From assembly GCA_022361135.1 (NCBI GenBank), contig JAKSBM010001047.1, positions 1 to 5,853 on the forward strand: a DNA stretch of 5,853 nucleotides, read 5' to 3'. A program made the translations under genes and the position numbers. Under the pieces are notes generated by a model. That model was not told the DNA's origin. It ran no database searches and saw only the letters and a list, made by a program, of their open reading frames with translations. The DNA is from Desulfobacterales bacterium. Its GTDB lineage: Bacteria; Desulfobacterota; Desulfobacteria; Desulfobacterales; Desulfobacteraceae. Below are positions 1 through 5,244 of the stretch, piece by piece (the first letter of the stretch is position 1; each line of letters begins with the position of its first letter).

Positions 1-51
1 GCCGAGAGAAATATGTTTTGTTATCCCCGTAACGGGAAAGTTTTATTATGA
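1..51 (+). CDS. C-terminal tail of an unidentified gene (5' end outside window)
   Basis: Frame 1 is open from the first base to a TGA at 49-51 and reads AERNMFCYPRNGKVLL before the stop. The TGA shares the four bases ATGA (48-51) with the start codon of the next ORF, an arrangement typical of translationally coupled bacterial genes, which is the main reason to believe this tail is real. Sixteen residues are too few to recognise a family. Frame 2 is also open through this stretch to about position 216, so the assignment is tentative. Confidence 0.4.
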   Translation, partial: AERNMFCYPRNGKVLL

Positions 52-341
52 GGGTTGGTTACGACATTGCCATAAAAGCCCTTGTAACGCATCACAAAAA
101 ATTGGTTGCTTCAAGGGCGAATTCAGAGGCTTTAAAGAGTGTGGCCGAAGGAATCGAATATCTTTGTTATCCTTTTCGGGAAGATTTGACCGAGAACGTT
201 CCCTCTCCCCTGTATGATCCCAAGGATGGTGAGCTTGATCCAGATAAGGAAGCTGCCAGGAAGTTGGGGATTCGGGTTTATTTGTCGGAAGTGGCCTGGC
301 AGGCCTTGGAGTATTTGCGGAGGCAGGGGGTAGATTGTTGA
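48..341 (+). CDS. Hypothetical 97-residue protein, family not recognised
   Basis: This ORF encodes a soluble-looking, charged 97-residue protein with no signal peptide or membrane segment. The N-terminal third is basic and probably helical (residues 7-38, around IKALVTHHKKLVASRANSEALKS in two pieces). The middle is acidic and loop-like (YDPKDGELDPDKEAARK, about residues 56-72). The C-terminus looks like an amphipathic helix (about 77-92, LSEVAWQALEYLRR). The ATG at 48 is the first start after an in-frame stop at 30-32. It overlaps the preceding stop as ATGA and has a weak purine-rich GGGAAAG at 34-40 as a possible ribosome-binding site. Codon use looks coding-like, and the opposite-strand ORFs over the same bases are Pro/Arg/His-rich shadows. 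I do not recognise the family and infer no function. Coupling to the upstream gene suggests a shared transcript. Confidence 0.55.
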   Translation: MRVGYDIAIKALVTHHKKLVASRANSEALKSVAEGIEYLCYPFREDLTENVPSPLYDPKDGELDPDKEAARKLGIRVYLSEVAWQALEYLRRQGVDC

Positions 342-534
342 GGCCTGGGAAATAGCCCTGCTTGATTTCCATCTCTGGAGTGAATGGGTCGGTGAATAGT
401 TCGTTATGGCAATTTCCAACGACCCTATCCTGGTGAGTTGGATATTTTTAACCCCGGTGCGGTTTCAAAAAAAATGCTGCCGGTTTTCCAGACTATGGGC
501 GGTTAAAAATTATGGATCCGTGGAGGATTGAAAC
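342..534. other. Intergenic region between the 97-residue ORF and the MEMO-family gene
   Basis: This 193-bp stretch holds no ORF of credible length, no tRNA-like fold and no strong terminator. AT-rich patches occur near 441-450 and 501-511, but no convincing -35/-10 pair with 16-18 bp spacing could be found. The only clear signal is the ribosome-binding site TGGAGGA at 521-527, about 7 bases before the ATG at 535. The promoter of the downstream gene is therefore unresolved and could lie here or upstream. Confidence 0.5.
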
Positions 535-1392
535 ATGAAAAAAACAGCCTTTGCCGGATCCTGGTACCCCGGAGATGCCGGGCAATGCAAATCACAGATT
601 CGGGAATTCATGGACGGTATGGATTCTGACATTTCCACGGATTACCTGGCTGGAATCGTCCCCCATGCCGGGTGGATCTATTCCGGCTCCATCGCCTGCC
701 GGGTGCTGGCCAATGTGGCTGGTCAATCTGGTGGGGATGTGGATACCGTGGTTCTGTTTGGTGGGCATTTGGGAAATGCTTCTCCCTCTTTTTTGCTGGG
801 GCAGGGTGGGGTGGAGACCCCACTGGGGGATATCCAGGTAGCTGGGGAATTGGCCAAGGGGCTGATGGATGGCCTGTCGGCCAAGGGGGAAATCTATTCC
901 CTGGCCCCGGATCAATTTCCCGACGACAATACCCTGGAACTCCAATACCCTTTTATAAAATATCTTTTCCCACGGGCGGACATTCTTGTGGTGGGCATTG
1001 CACCGCCCCTGGCCCGGTTGGCAGGAGAGGCGGTTGTGGATTCGGCCCGGGCCCTGGGGCGGAGGATCCGCGTCATCGGCTCCACGGACATGACCCATTA
1101 CGGGCCCCGGTTTGGGATGACGGCCCATGGGAGTGGGCGGGATGCCCTGGACTGGGTGATGGGTGAAAATGACCGGGCTGGCATTGAGGCCATGGTTTCC
1201 ATGGAGGGGGGGGGCATCATTGAGACCGGGCAGAAACATCACAATCTGTGTTGCCCCGGTGCAGCTGGGGCGGCCGCCTTTGCCGCAAAAAAAATGGGCG
1301 CAGTCAAGGGCTCTTGCCTTGACTACGCCACATCCTATTCAGATGCCGATTCCACCCACTTTGTGGGCTATGGCGGCATTCTTTTTTTCTGA
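535..1392 (+). CDS. MEMO-family protein (AmmeMemoRadiSam system protein B)
   Basis: The 285-residue product has the length and motif order of the MEMO family, a metal-binding fold related to class III extradiol dioxygenases. It is a presumably cytoplasmic protein whose bacterial role is unsettled; some genomes encode it with an AMMECR1-domain protein and a radical SAM protein. Visible hallmarks are AFAGSWYPGD at residues 5-14, PHAGWIYSG at 43-51 (His44), a GGH segment at 76-78, LELQYPF at 134-140, STDMTHYG at 183-190 (Asp185, His188), a Cys-Cys-Pro-Gly segment at 239-242 and the C-terminal HFVGYGG at 275-281. By analogy with human MEMO1, His44, His78, His188 and one of Cys239/Cys240 would form the metal site. 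Two motifs are atypical: GGH instead of GPxH, and DNT instead of the usual EHS before LELQ. The start is set by TGGAGGA at 521-527. No AMMECR1 or radical SAM partner lies in this window. A G9 run at 1206-1214 lies inside the gene. Confidence 0.88.
   Translation: MKKTAFAGSWYPGDAGQCKSQIREFMDGMDSDISTDYLAGIVPHAGWIYSGSIACRVLANVAGQSGGDVDTVVLFGGHLGNASPSFLLGQGGVETPLGDIQVAGELAKGLMDGLSAKGEIYSLAPDQFPDDNTLELQYPFIKYLFPRADILVVGIAPPLARLAGEAVVDSARALGRRIRVIGSTDMTHYGPRFGMTAHGSGRDALDWVMGENDRAGIEAMVSMEGGGIIETGQKHHNLCCPGAAGAAAFAAKKMGAVKGSCLDYATSYSDADSTHFVGYGGILFF
1343..1388 (+). terminator. Putative intrinsic terminator embedded in the 3' end of the MEMO-family gene
   Basis: ATGCCG (1343-1348) pairs perfectly with CGGCAT (1374-1379). 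Above it, CCCAC (1355-1359) pairs with GTGGG (1363-1367) around a TTT loop, and CCA (1352-1354) may also pair with TGG (1371-1373). One base after the stem comes a run of seven T (1382-1388), which ends immediately before the last two bases preceding GA of the stop region (TGA 1390-1392). A GC-rich stem followed by a T run is the form of a Rho-independent terminator. Its position inside the coding end fits the 12-bp gap to the convergent gltX gene. The stem is interrupted by an internal loop, so efficiency is uncertain. On the other strand the T run would precede rather than follow the stem, so it should act on the + strand only. Confidence 0.5.
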
Positions 1393-1404
1393 GATAATTC
1401 CGGA

Positions 1405-2802
1405 TTAAGCTTCGATGAAAGCTGCGGCCTTTCTCAGTCGGGCCACGGTGGTGGCCTGGCCCAGGGCCACGAGCATTTCAAAGATTCCCGGGCTCACGGT
1501 TCCGCCGGTGACGGCGACCCGCAGGGGCTGGGCGATTTTTCCAAATCCCAGTTCCATTTCTTCCATGATGGCCTTGAAAATCTCTTCCATGGGGCCCTGG
1601 CTGAAGTCGGTGAGGGCTTCCAACTCATTGGCGCACCGGGTGAGCAGGGCTGCGGTTTCCGGCTTGAAGAATTTCTTGGCTGCCTTTTCGTCGTATTCCA
1701 CCTCTTCGGCATAGTAGAAACCGGCGCCTTCGGCCATATCCACCAGGGTCTTGCTCCGGGGCTGGAGGGTTTCGATGACCCCGTGGGTGAAGGCGTCGTC
1801 TGCGGCTTCAATGCCCCGTTCCGCCAGCAGGGGCAGGAGGTGGGGCGCCAGTTCGGCCGGGGTTTTAGCCTGGATGTGTTTGGCGTTGAGGGCGGTGAGT
1901 TTGTCCATGTCAAACATGGAGGCGGAGCGGCCCAGATGTTCCAGGTCGAATTTTTCAATGAGGTCTTCCCGGGTGAAGAATTCCTGATCTCCGTGGGACC
2001 ATCCCAGGCGGACCAGGTAGTTGATCATGGCATCGGGCAGGTAACCCATCTTCTGGTATTCGGAGACGGACATGGCGCCGTGGCGTTTGGAGAGGCGTGC
2101 CTTGTCCGCACCCAGTACCATGGGTACATGGCCGAACACGGGCATGATATCTCCCAGGGCCTGGTAGATGAGCATCTGTTTGGGGGTGTTGACCAGGTGG
2201 TCGTCGCCCCGGATGATGGTGTTGATGCCCATGGTCAGGTCGTCCACCACAACGGCCAGGTTGTACATGGCCATGCCGCCGCTTCTCTGGATGATGAAGT
2301 CGTCGATTTCGGAATTCTGGAAGGCGGTGTCGCCCTTGACGATGTCCTTGACCACGGTGACGCCGGTGTCCGGGGTGCGCAGTCGGACCACGGTGTTTTC
2401 TCCCCGTTCCAGGCCCAGTTCCCGGCATTTGCCGTTGTACATGGGCTTCAAGCCCTTGGCCTTGGCTTCTTCCCGCATGGCATCCACTTCTTCCTTGGAA
2501 CAGGAACAGTGGTAGGCATGGCCGGATTCCACCAATTTGTCAATGTATTCATTATATATATCGTGGCGTTGGGTCTGGAAATAGGGGCCTTCGTCCCAGT
2601 CAATTCCCAGCCAGTTCAGGGAGTCCAGGATGGCCTGGGTGGACTCGTCCGTGGACCGGGCCTGGTCGGTGTCTTCTATTCTTAAAACGAATTTCCCTTT
2701 GGTTTTGCGGGCATACAGCCAGTTAAACAATGCGGTTCTGGCCCCGCCGATGTGGAGGTATCCGGTGGGGGAGGGGGGAAATCGTGTGATGATGGTATCC
2801 AT
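1405..2802 (-). CDS. gltX: Glutamyl-tRNA synthetase
   Basis: GluRS is a cytoplasmic class I aminoacyl-tRNA synthetase that charges tRNA with glutamate using ATP. The 465-residue product is of normal bacterial length. The HIGH signature is seen as PSPTGYLHIGGARTALFNW from residue 10 (His17-Ile-Gly-Gly20). The KMSKS-equivalent loop is ARLSKRHG at 235-242. Other family landmarks are RIEDTDQAR at 41-49, GPYFQTQR at 72-79, IIRGDDHL at 196-203 and a cysteine set Cys99, Cys101 and Cys126 resembling the zinc-binding insert, with Glu128 where E. coli is recalled to have a histidine. The C-terminal half is the helical anticodon-binding region. The start is the ATG at 2802-2800, preceded on the minus strand by GGAGA (2811-2807) at 5-base spacing. 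The gene is monocistronic here, converging on the MEMO-family gene and divergent from rpmF. Whether it also charges tRNA-Gln cannot be decided from this sequence. Confidence 0.98.
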   Translation of the reverse strand: MDTIITRFPPSPTGYLHIGGARTALFNWLYARKTKGKFVLRIEDTDQARSTDESTQAILDSLNWLGIDWDEGPYFQTQRHDIYNEYIDKLVESGHAYHCSCSKEEVDAMREEAKAKGLKPMYNGKCRELGLERGENTVVRLRTPDTGVTVVKDIVKGDTAFQNSEIDDFIIQRSGGMAMYNLAVVVDDLTMGINTIIRGDDHLVNTPKQMLIYQALGDIMPVFGHVPMVLGADKARLSKRHGAMSVSEYQKMGYLPDAMINYLVRLGWSHGDQEFFTREDLIEKFDLEHLGRSASMFDMDKLTALNAKHIQAKTPAELAPHLLPLLAERGIEAADDAFTHGVIETLQPRSKTLVDMAEGAGFYYAEEVEYDEKAAKKFFKPETAALLTRCANELEALTDFSQGPMEEIFKAIMEEMELGFGKIAQPLRVAVTGGTVSPGIFEMLVALGQATTVARLRKAAAFIEA

Positions 2803-2926
2803 GTGTTCTCCATATGTTTAAAAAATAGATCTGTAAAATCGAACCCTTAAGTATCATAAAACAAGGGGTACGGCAACAGGATATCATAGCAGGGGCAAAG
2901 GTTTCCAGCCGTTGAAATCCCTTTTA

Positions 2927-2950
2927 TTTTTAAGGCGCTTGCCTTTAAAA
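2927..2950. repeat. Imperfect inverted repeat just upstream of the rpmF promoter
   Basis: TTTTTAAGGC (2927-2936) and GCCTTTAAAA (2941-2950) are inverted repeats matching at 9 of 10 positions around the centre GCTT. The right arm ends two bases before the -35 hexamer. No T run follows on either strand in terminator position, so it is better read as a possible operator or as AT-rich UP-element-like DNA than as a terminator. No regulator can be named from it. Confidence 0.4.
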
Positions 2951-2952
2951 AC

Positions 2953-2981
2953 TTGACAGTTTTGCGTATTTAGGGTATTTA
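2953..2981 (+). promoter_or_regulatory. Sigma70-type promoter for the rpmF-acpP-rpiB-glyA operon
   Basis: A perfect -35 hexamer TTGACA (2953-2958) is followed after a 17-base spacer by TATTTA (2976-2981), a 3-of-6 match to the -10 consensus. An A-tract (2947-2951) directly precedes the -35 in the position of a proximal UP element. Transcription would start near 2988, leaving a leader of about 60 bases. The same heptamer GTATTTA also occurs 9 bp upstream (2966-2972), but at a spacing that rules it out as the -10. This is the only good promoter seen upstream of the right-hand gene cluster. Confidence 0.65.
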
Positions 2982-3050
2982 AGTTTGTTTTATTGTGGTT
3001 AGATGTAGTCACGAAATTTGATGTAAAATAATATAGTTAGGAGAGTAACA

Positions 3051-3236
3051 ATGGCAGTACCAAAGCAAAAAGCTTCCAAAGCCCGCGGTAGAAAGAGACG
3101 TACCCACTACAAAACCAGCGCTCCCACCGTTTCCGTATGTCCGGAATGCCAGGAGCCCAAACTTCCCCACACCGCCTGCCCCGAATGCGGCGCCTATAAG
3201 GGACGTAACATTTCAGCCCAGAGCGACGACGAATAG
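3051..3236 (+). CDS. rpmF: 50S ribosomal protein L32
   Basis: L32 is a small basic zinc-ribbon protein of the large ribosomal subunit. The 61-residue product begins with the family signature [20 protein letters not shown] and has the four-cysteine form: Cys30-Pro-Glu-Cys33 and Cys43-Pro-Glu-Cys46, the expected zinc ligands. It ends in an acidic tail (QSDDE), which makes it slightly longer than the common 57-60 residues. The start is fixed by AGGAG at 3039-3043 with 7-base spacing and by the conserved N-terminus. It is the first gene of the operon, directly behind the strong promoter. In many bacteria rpmF is followed by plsX and fabH; here acpP follows directly, after 23 bases. Confidence 0.97.
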   Translation: MAVPKQKASKARGRKRRTHYKTSAPTVSVCPECQEPKLPHTACPECGAYKGRNISAQSDDE

Positions 3237-3246
3237 GAGTCAATCG

Positions 3247-3251
3247 AGGAG
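3247..3251 (+). promoter_or_regulatory. Ribosome-binding site that decides the acpP start
   Basis: AGGAG lies 8 bases before the ATG at 3260. An in-frame GTG at 3251 overlaps this site and would add three residues (MNA). Its own candidate site, AGGAG at 3235-3239, is 11 bases away and overlaps the rpmF stop. The ATG at 3260 is preferred, and it also gives the usual ACP length. Confidence 0.7.
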
Positions 3252-3259
3252 TGAACGCC

Positions 3260-3493
3260 ATGACAATTGAAACAAAAGTAAAAAAAGTGATCGCGGAAAA
3301 AATTCCCGATGTGGATATTGATGATGTGGTTCCGGAAGCTTCTTTGATCGAAGATCTGGGTGCTGACTCTTTGACAATTGTTGAGCTTGTCATGTCCATG
3401 GAAGAAATTTTCGACATTGAAATTGATGATGACGTGGCTGAAAGCCTGGTAACTGTCCAGGACGCCATCGACTTTATCAAGAGCAAATCCTAG
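3260..3493 (+). CDS. acpP: Acyl carrier protein
   Basis: ACP carries growing acyl chains as thioesters on a 4'-phosphopantetheine arm in type II fatty-acid synthesis in the cytoplasm. The 77-residue acidic product starts [14 protein letters not shown] and carries the attachment motif GADSL at residues 34-38, so Ser37 is the phosphopantetheine site. It is followed by the conserved recognition helix [20 protein letters not shown]. Size, charge and motif position match housekeeping ACP. The residue after DSL is Thr, where E. coli AcpP has Asp. The ATG at 3260 is chosen over an in-frame GTG at 3251 because of the Shine-Dalgarno position. The gene sits 23 bases after rpmF and 12 bases before rpiB, without the usual fab neighbours. 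It could be either the main ACP or a second copy; the context with rpmF favours the main one. Confidence 0.96.
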   Translation: MTIETKVKKVIAEKIPDVDIDDVVPEASLIEDLGADSLTIVELVMSMEEIFDIEIDDDVAESLVTVQDAIDFIKSKS

Positions 3494-3505
3494 CAGGGAA
3501 ATACG

Positions 3506-3946
3506 ATGAGCCAAGACAAAACCATTATCATCGGCAGCGACCATGCTGCCTATGGCTTGAAGGAAAAGATTAAGGCATATCTGACCGACAAGGGCTTTAC
3601 AGTGGAAGATGCCGGTGCACACAGCGAGGCGTCCGTCTCCTATGTGGATTATGGTAAAAAAGTTGCCGGTGCGGTTTCCAATGGCGAGTTTCCCCGGGGT
3701 ATCCTGCTGTGCGGCAGCGGACTGGGGATGTCCATGGTGGCCAACCGCTTTCCCAAGGTTCGCGCCGCCCTGTGCTCCGATTTGTTCTCAGCCAAGATGA
3801 GTCGTTTGCACAACGATTCCAACATCCTGGTTCTGGGCGGTCGGATCATCGGAGACGTGCTGGCTTATGAATTGGTGGATACCTGGCTTGCCACCGAGTT
3901 TGAAGGGGGACGTCACCTGGATCGGATCCAGTGCATCGACAATTAG
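3506..3946 (+). CDS. rpiB: Ribose-5-phosphate isomerase B
   Basis: RpiB interconverts ribulose 5-phosphate and ribose 5-phosphate in the non-oxidative pentose phosphate pathway, supplying ribose for nucleotides. The 146-residue product is full length for the RpiB/LacAB family. Catalytic and substrate-binding elements are GSDHAAYGLK at residues 10-19 (Asp12, His13), LLCGSGLGMSM at 67-77 with the catalytic-base Cys69, HNDSN at 102-106 with His102, and Arg136 and Arg140 near the C-terminus. Cys at position 69 is characteristic of RpiB rather than of allose-6-phosphate- or galactose-type relatives lacking it. The start ATG at 3506 has AGGGA at 3495-3499 just after the acpP stop. The neighbours glyA, dCMP deaminase and nrdR suggest a nucleotide-supply operon. 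RpiB next to glyA is a recurrent arrangement, as remembered for deltaproteobacterial genomes. Confidence 0.96.
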   Translation: MSQDKTIIIGSDHAAYGLKEKIKAYLTDKGFTVEDAGAHSEASVSYVDYGKKVAGAVSNGEFPRGILLCGSGLGMSMVANRFPKVRAALCSDLFSAKMSRLHNDSNILVLGGRIIGDVLAYELVDTWLATEFEGGRHLDRIQCIDN

Positions 3947-3973
3947 TCTTCCCCCGGTAGTAGCTTTTATTTA

Positions 3974-3991
3974 TTCGGCCCCAGGGCCGAA
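3974..3991 (+). promoter_or_regulatory. Hairpin immediately upstream of the glyA ribosome-binding site
   Basis: TTCGGCC (3974-3980) and GGCCGAA (3985-3991) form a perfect 7-bp inverted repeat around CCAG. It ends one base before the AGGAG that serves glyA. No T run follows on either strand, so it is not an ordinary intrinsic terminator. It may be an mRNA-processing or stability element, or may influence glyA translation. That role is inference only. Confidence 0.45.
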
Positions 3992-3992
3992 C

Positions 3993-3997
3993 AGGAG
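3993..3997 (+). promoter_or_regulatory. glyA ribosome-binding site with two possible starts
   Basis: AGGAG lies 5 bases before GTG (4003) and 11 bases before an in-frame ATG (4009). The GTG has the better spacing, while the ATG has the stronger codon. The two products differ by only two N-terminal residues, and the sequence alone does not settle the choice. Confidence 0.6.
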
Positions 3998-4002
3998 ATT
4001 TA

Positions 4003-5235
4003 GTGGAAATGGGAATTATTGGGACAACGGATCCTGAAATTGCAAAAATTATTGAAGACGAATCGGTCCGGCAGGAACTTGGACTGAACCTGATTGCATC
4101 TGAAAACACCGTTAGCAGAGCTGTACTCGAAGCCCAGGGATCCATCCTGACAAATAAGTACGCCGAAGGCTATCCCGGTCGCCGGTACTACGGCGGTTGT
4201 GAATTCGTGGATCAGGTGGAAGACCTGGCCATCGAACGGGCCTGCAAGCTTTTTGGCGTGGAATATGCCAATGTACAGCCCCACTCCGGTTCCGGTGCCA
4301 ACATGGGGGTTTATTTCTCCCTGCTGAACCCCGGTGATCGGATCCTGGCCATGGATCTGTCCCACGGCGGACACCTCACCCACGGGGCCGGTGTCAGCTT
4401 TTCCGGCAAACTCTATGACTTTGCCCATTACGGATTGAATCCGGAAACCGAAACCATCGACCTGAACATGGTCGAGGATATGGCCAAGTCCCATAAGCCC
4501 AAGATGATCGTGGCCGGTGCCAGCGCCTATGCCCGGACCATTGATTTCAAAGGGTTTGCAGAAATTGCCAAGGCCCACGGCGCCATCTTCATGGTGGACA
4601 TGGCCCACATTGCCGGCTTGGTGGCCGCAGGCCTCCATCCCAGCCCGGTGGGACACGCCGATGTCATTACCTCCACTACCCATAAGACCCTGAGGGGACC
4701 CCGTGGTGGTCTGATCCTTTCTTCCGATGAGCTTTCCAAGAAGATCGGAAGCCAGATCTTCCCCGGTATCCAGGGCGGCCCCCTGATGCATGTCATCTCT
4801 GCCAAGGCCGTCTGTTTCCATGAAGCCCTGCAGGCGGATTTCGTGGACTACCAGAAACAGGTCCTGAAAAATACGGCTACCCTGGCCCAGGTTCTCATGG
4901 ACAGGGGCTACAAGCTGGTAAGTAACGGTACGGACAACCACTTGGTTCTGGTTGATTTCTCCGAAAAGGAAATCTCCGGCAAGGATGCTGAAGAGCGTCT
5001 GGGTCGTGCCAATATTACCGTCAATAAAAATACCGTCCCCAATGAAAAGCGGGGCCCCTTCGTCACTTCAGGTGTCCGCATCGGCATGCCCCTGATTACC
5101 TCCAGAGGTATGAAGGAAGATGCGGCGGCGCAGATCGCCAATTTCATCTGCGACATCCTGGATGACGAGTCTAAGATCGAATCCACTGCCCAGGCCGTGA
5201 AAGATCTTTGCACCCAATATCCTTTATACGAATAA
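4003..5235 (+). CDS. glyA: Serine hydroxymethyltransferase
   Basis: GlyA is a cytoplasmic PLP enzyme that converts serine and tetrahydrofolate to glycine and 5,10-methylene-tetrahydrofolate, the one-carbon donor for thymidylate synthesis. The 410-residue product is of normal bacterial length. Landmarks are [11 protein letters not shown] at residues 28-38, [17 protein letters not shown] at 49-65, the PLP-stacking His124 in [10 protein letters not shown] at 119-128, VDMAHIAGL at 198-206 with PLP-pairing Asp199, and [13 protein letters not shown] at 224-236, where Lys228 forms the Schiff base. The C-terminal substrate-binding arginine is in TSGVRIGMP (Arg359). All key residues are present, so it should be active. 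The start is GTG at 4003 or ATG at 4009. The gene follows rpiB after 56 bases that contain a 7-bp hairpin, and its stop is 9 bases from the next start, where AAGGAG overlaps the TAA. This indicates cotranscription with the deaminase gene. Confidence 0.98.
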   Translation: MEMGIIGTTDPEIAKIIEDESVRQELGLNLIASENTVSRAVLEAQGSILTNKYAEGYPGRRYYGGCEFVDQVEDLAIERACKLFGVEYANVQPHSGSGANMGVYFSLLNPGDRILAMDLSHGGHLTHGAGVSFSGKLYDFAHYGLNPETETIDLNMVEDMAKSHKPKMIVAGASAYARTIDFKGFAEIAKAHGAIFMVDMAHIAGLVAAGLHPSPVGHADVITSTTHKTLRGPRGGLILSSDELSKKIGSQIFPGIQGGPLMHVISAKAVCFHEALQADFVDYQKQVLKNTATLAQVLMDRGYKLVSNGTDNHLVLVDFSEKEISGKDAEERLGRANITVNKNTVPNEKRGPFVTSGVRIGMPLITSRGMKEDAAAQIANFICDILDDESKIESTAQAVKDLCTQYPLYE

Positions 5236-5244
5236 GGAGACCGC

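Larger units (their letters stand above)
2803..3050. other. Divergent intergenic region between gltX and rpmF
   Basis: This 248-bp AT-rich region must contain the promoters for both gltX (leftward) and the rpmF operon (rightward). The rightward promoter is clear and is listed separately. For gltX, the minus strand has several partial -10-like hexamers (for example TATGAT around 2855-2860) but no -35 at good spacing, so that promoter is unresolved. No DUF177 (yceD-like) gene, which often precedes rpmF, is present, and no small ORF of note was seen. Confidence 0.6.

Noticed and set aside
26..36. Short inverted repeat CCCGT-A-ACGGG as a terminator
   Set aside because: It has only five base pairs with a one-base centre, lies before the stop codon of the upstream tail, and is not followed by an uninterrupted T run.
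46..372. Minus-strand frames opposite the 97-residue ORF
   Set aside because: The translations are Pro/Arg/Ser-rich with low-complexity character. The + strand frame looks more protein-like and has the ATGA overlap.
592..1242. 216-codon minus-strand frame across the MEMO-family gene
   Set aside because: Its Pro/His/Gly-rich composition without motifs contrasts with a convincing protein on the + strand.
1287..1294. A8 run in the MEMO-family gene as a programmed frameshift site
   Set aside because: The reading frame continues normally into conserved C-terminal motifs, and no stimulatory structure or useful alternative product was evident. It encodes Lys-Lys.
1783..2685. 300-codon open frame on the + strand across gltX
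   Set aside because: It lies antisense to a clear glutamyl-tRNA synthetase with all motifs in order, and its His/Val/Gly-rich translation resembles no protein family. It is a shadow frame.
3022..3036. TAAAAT at 3024-3029 as a second rpmF promoter, or the AT-rich stretch as an NrdR box
   Set aside because: No -35 exists at usable spacing, and the stretch lacks the C/G-flanked symmetry of NrdR boxes.
4000..4941. 313-codon open frame on the - strand across glyA
   Set aside because: It is antisense to serine hydroxymethyltransferase, has no recognisable domain and no ribosome-binding site of note. It is a shadow produced by codon bias.
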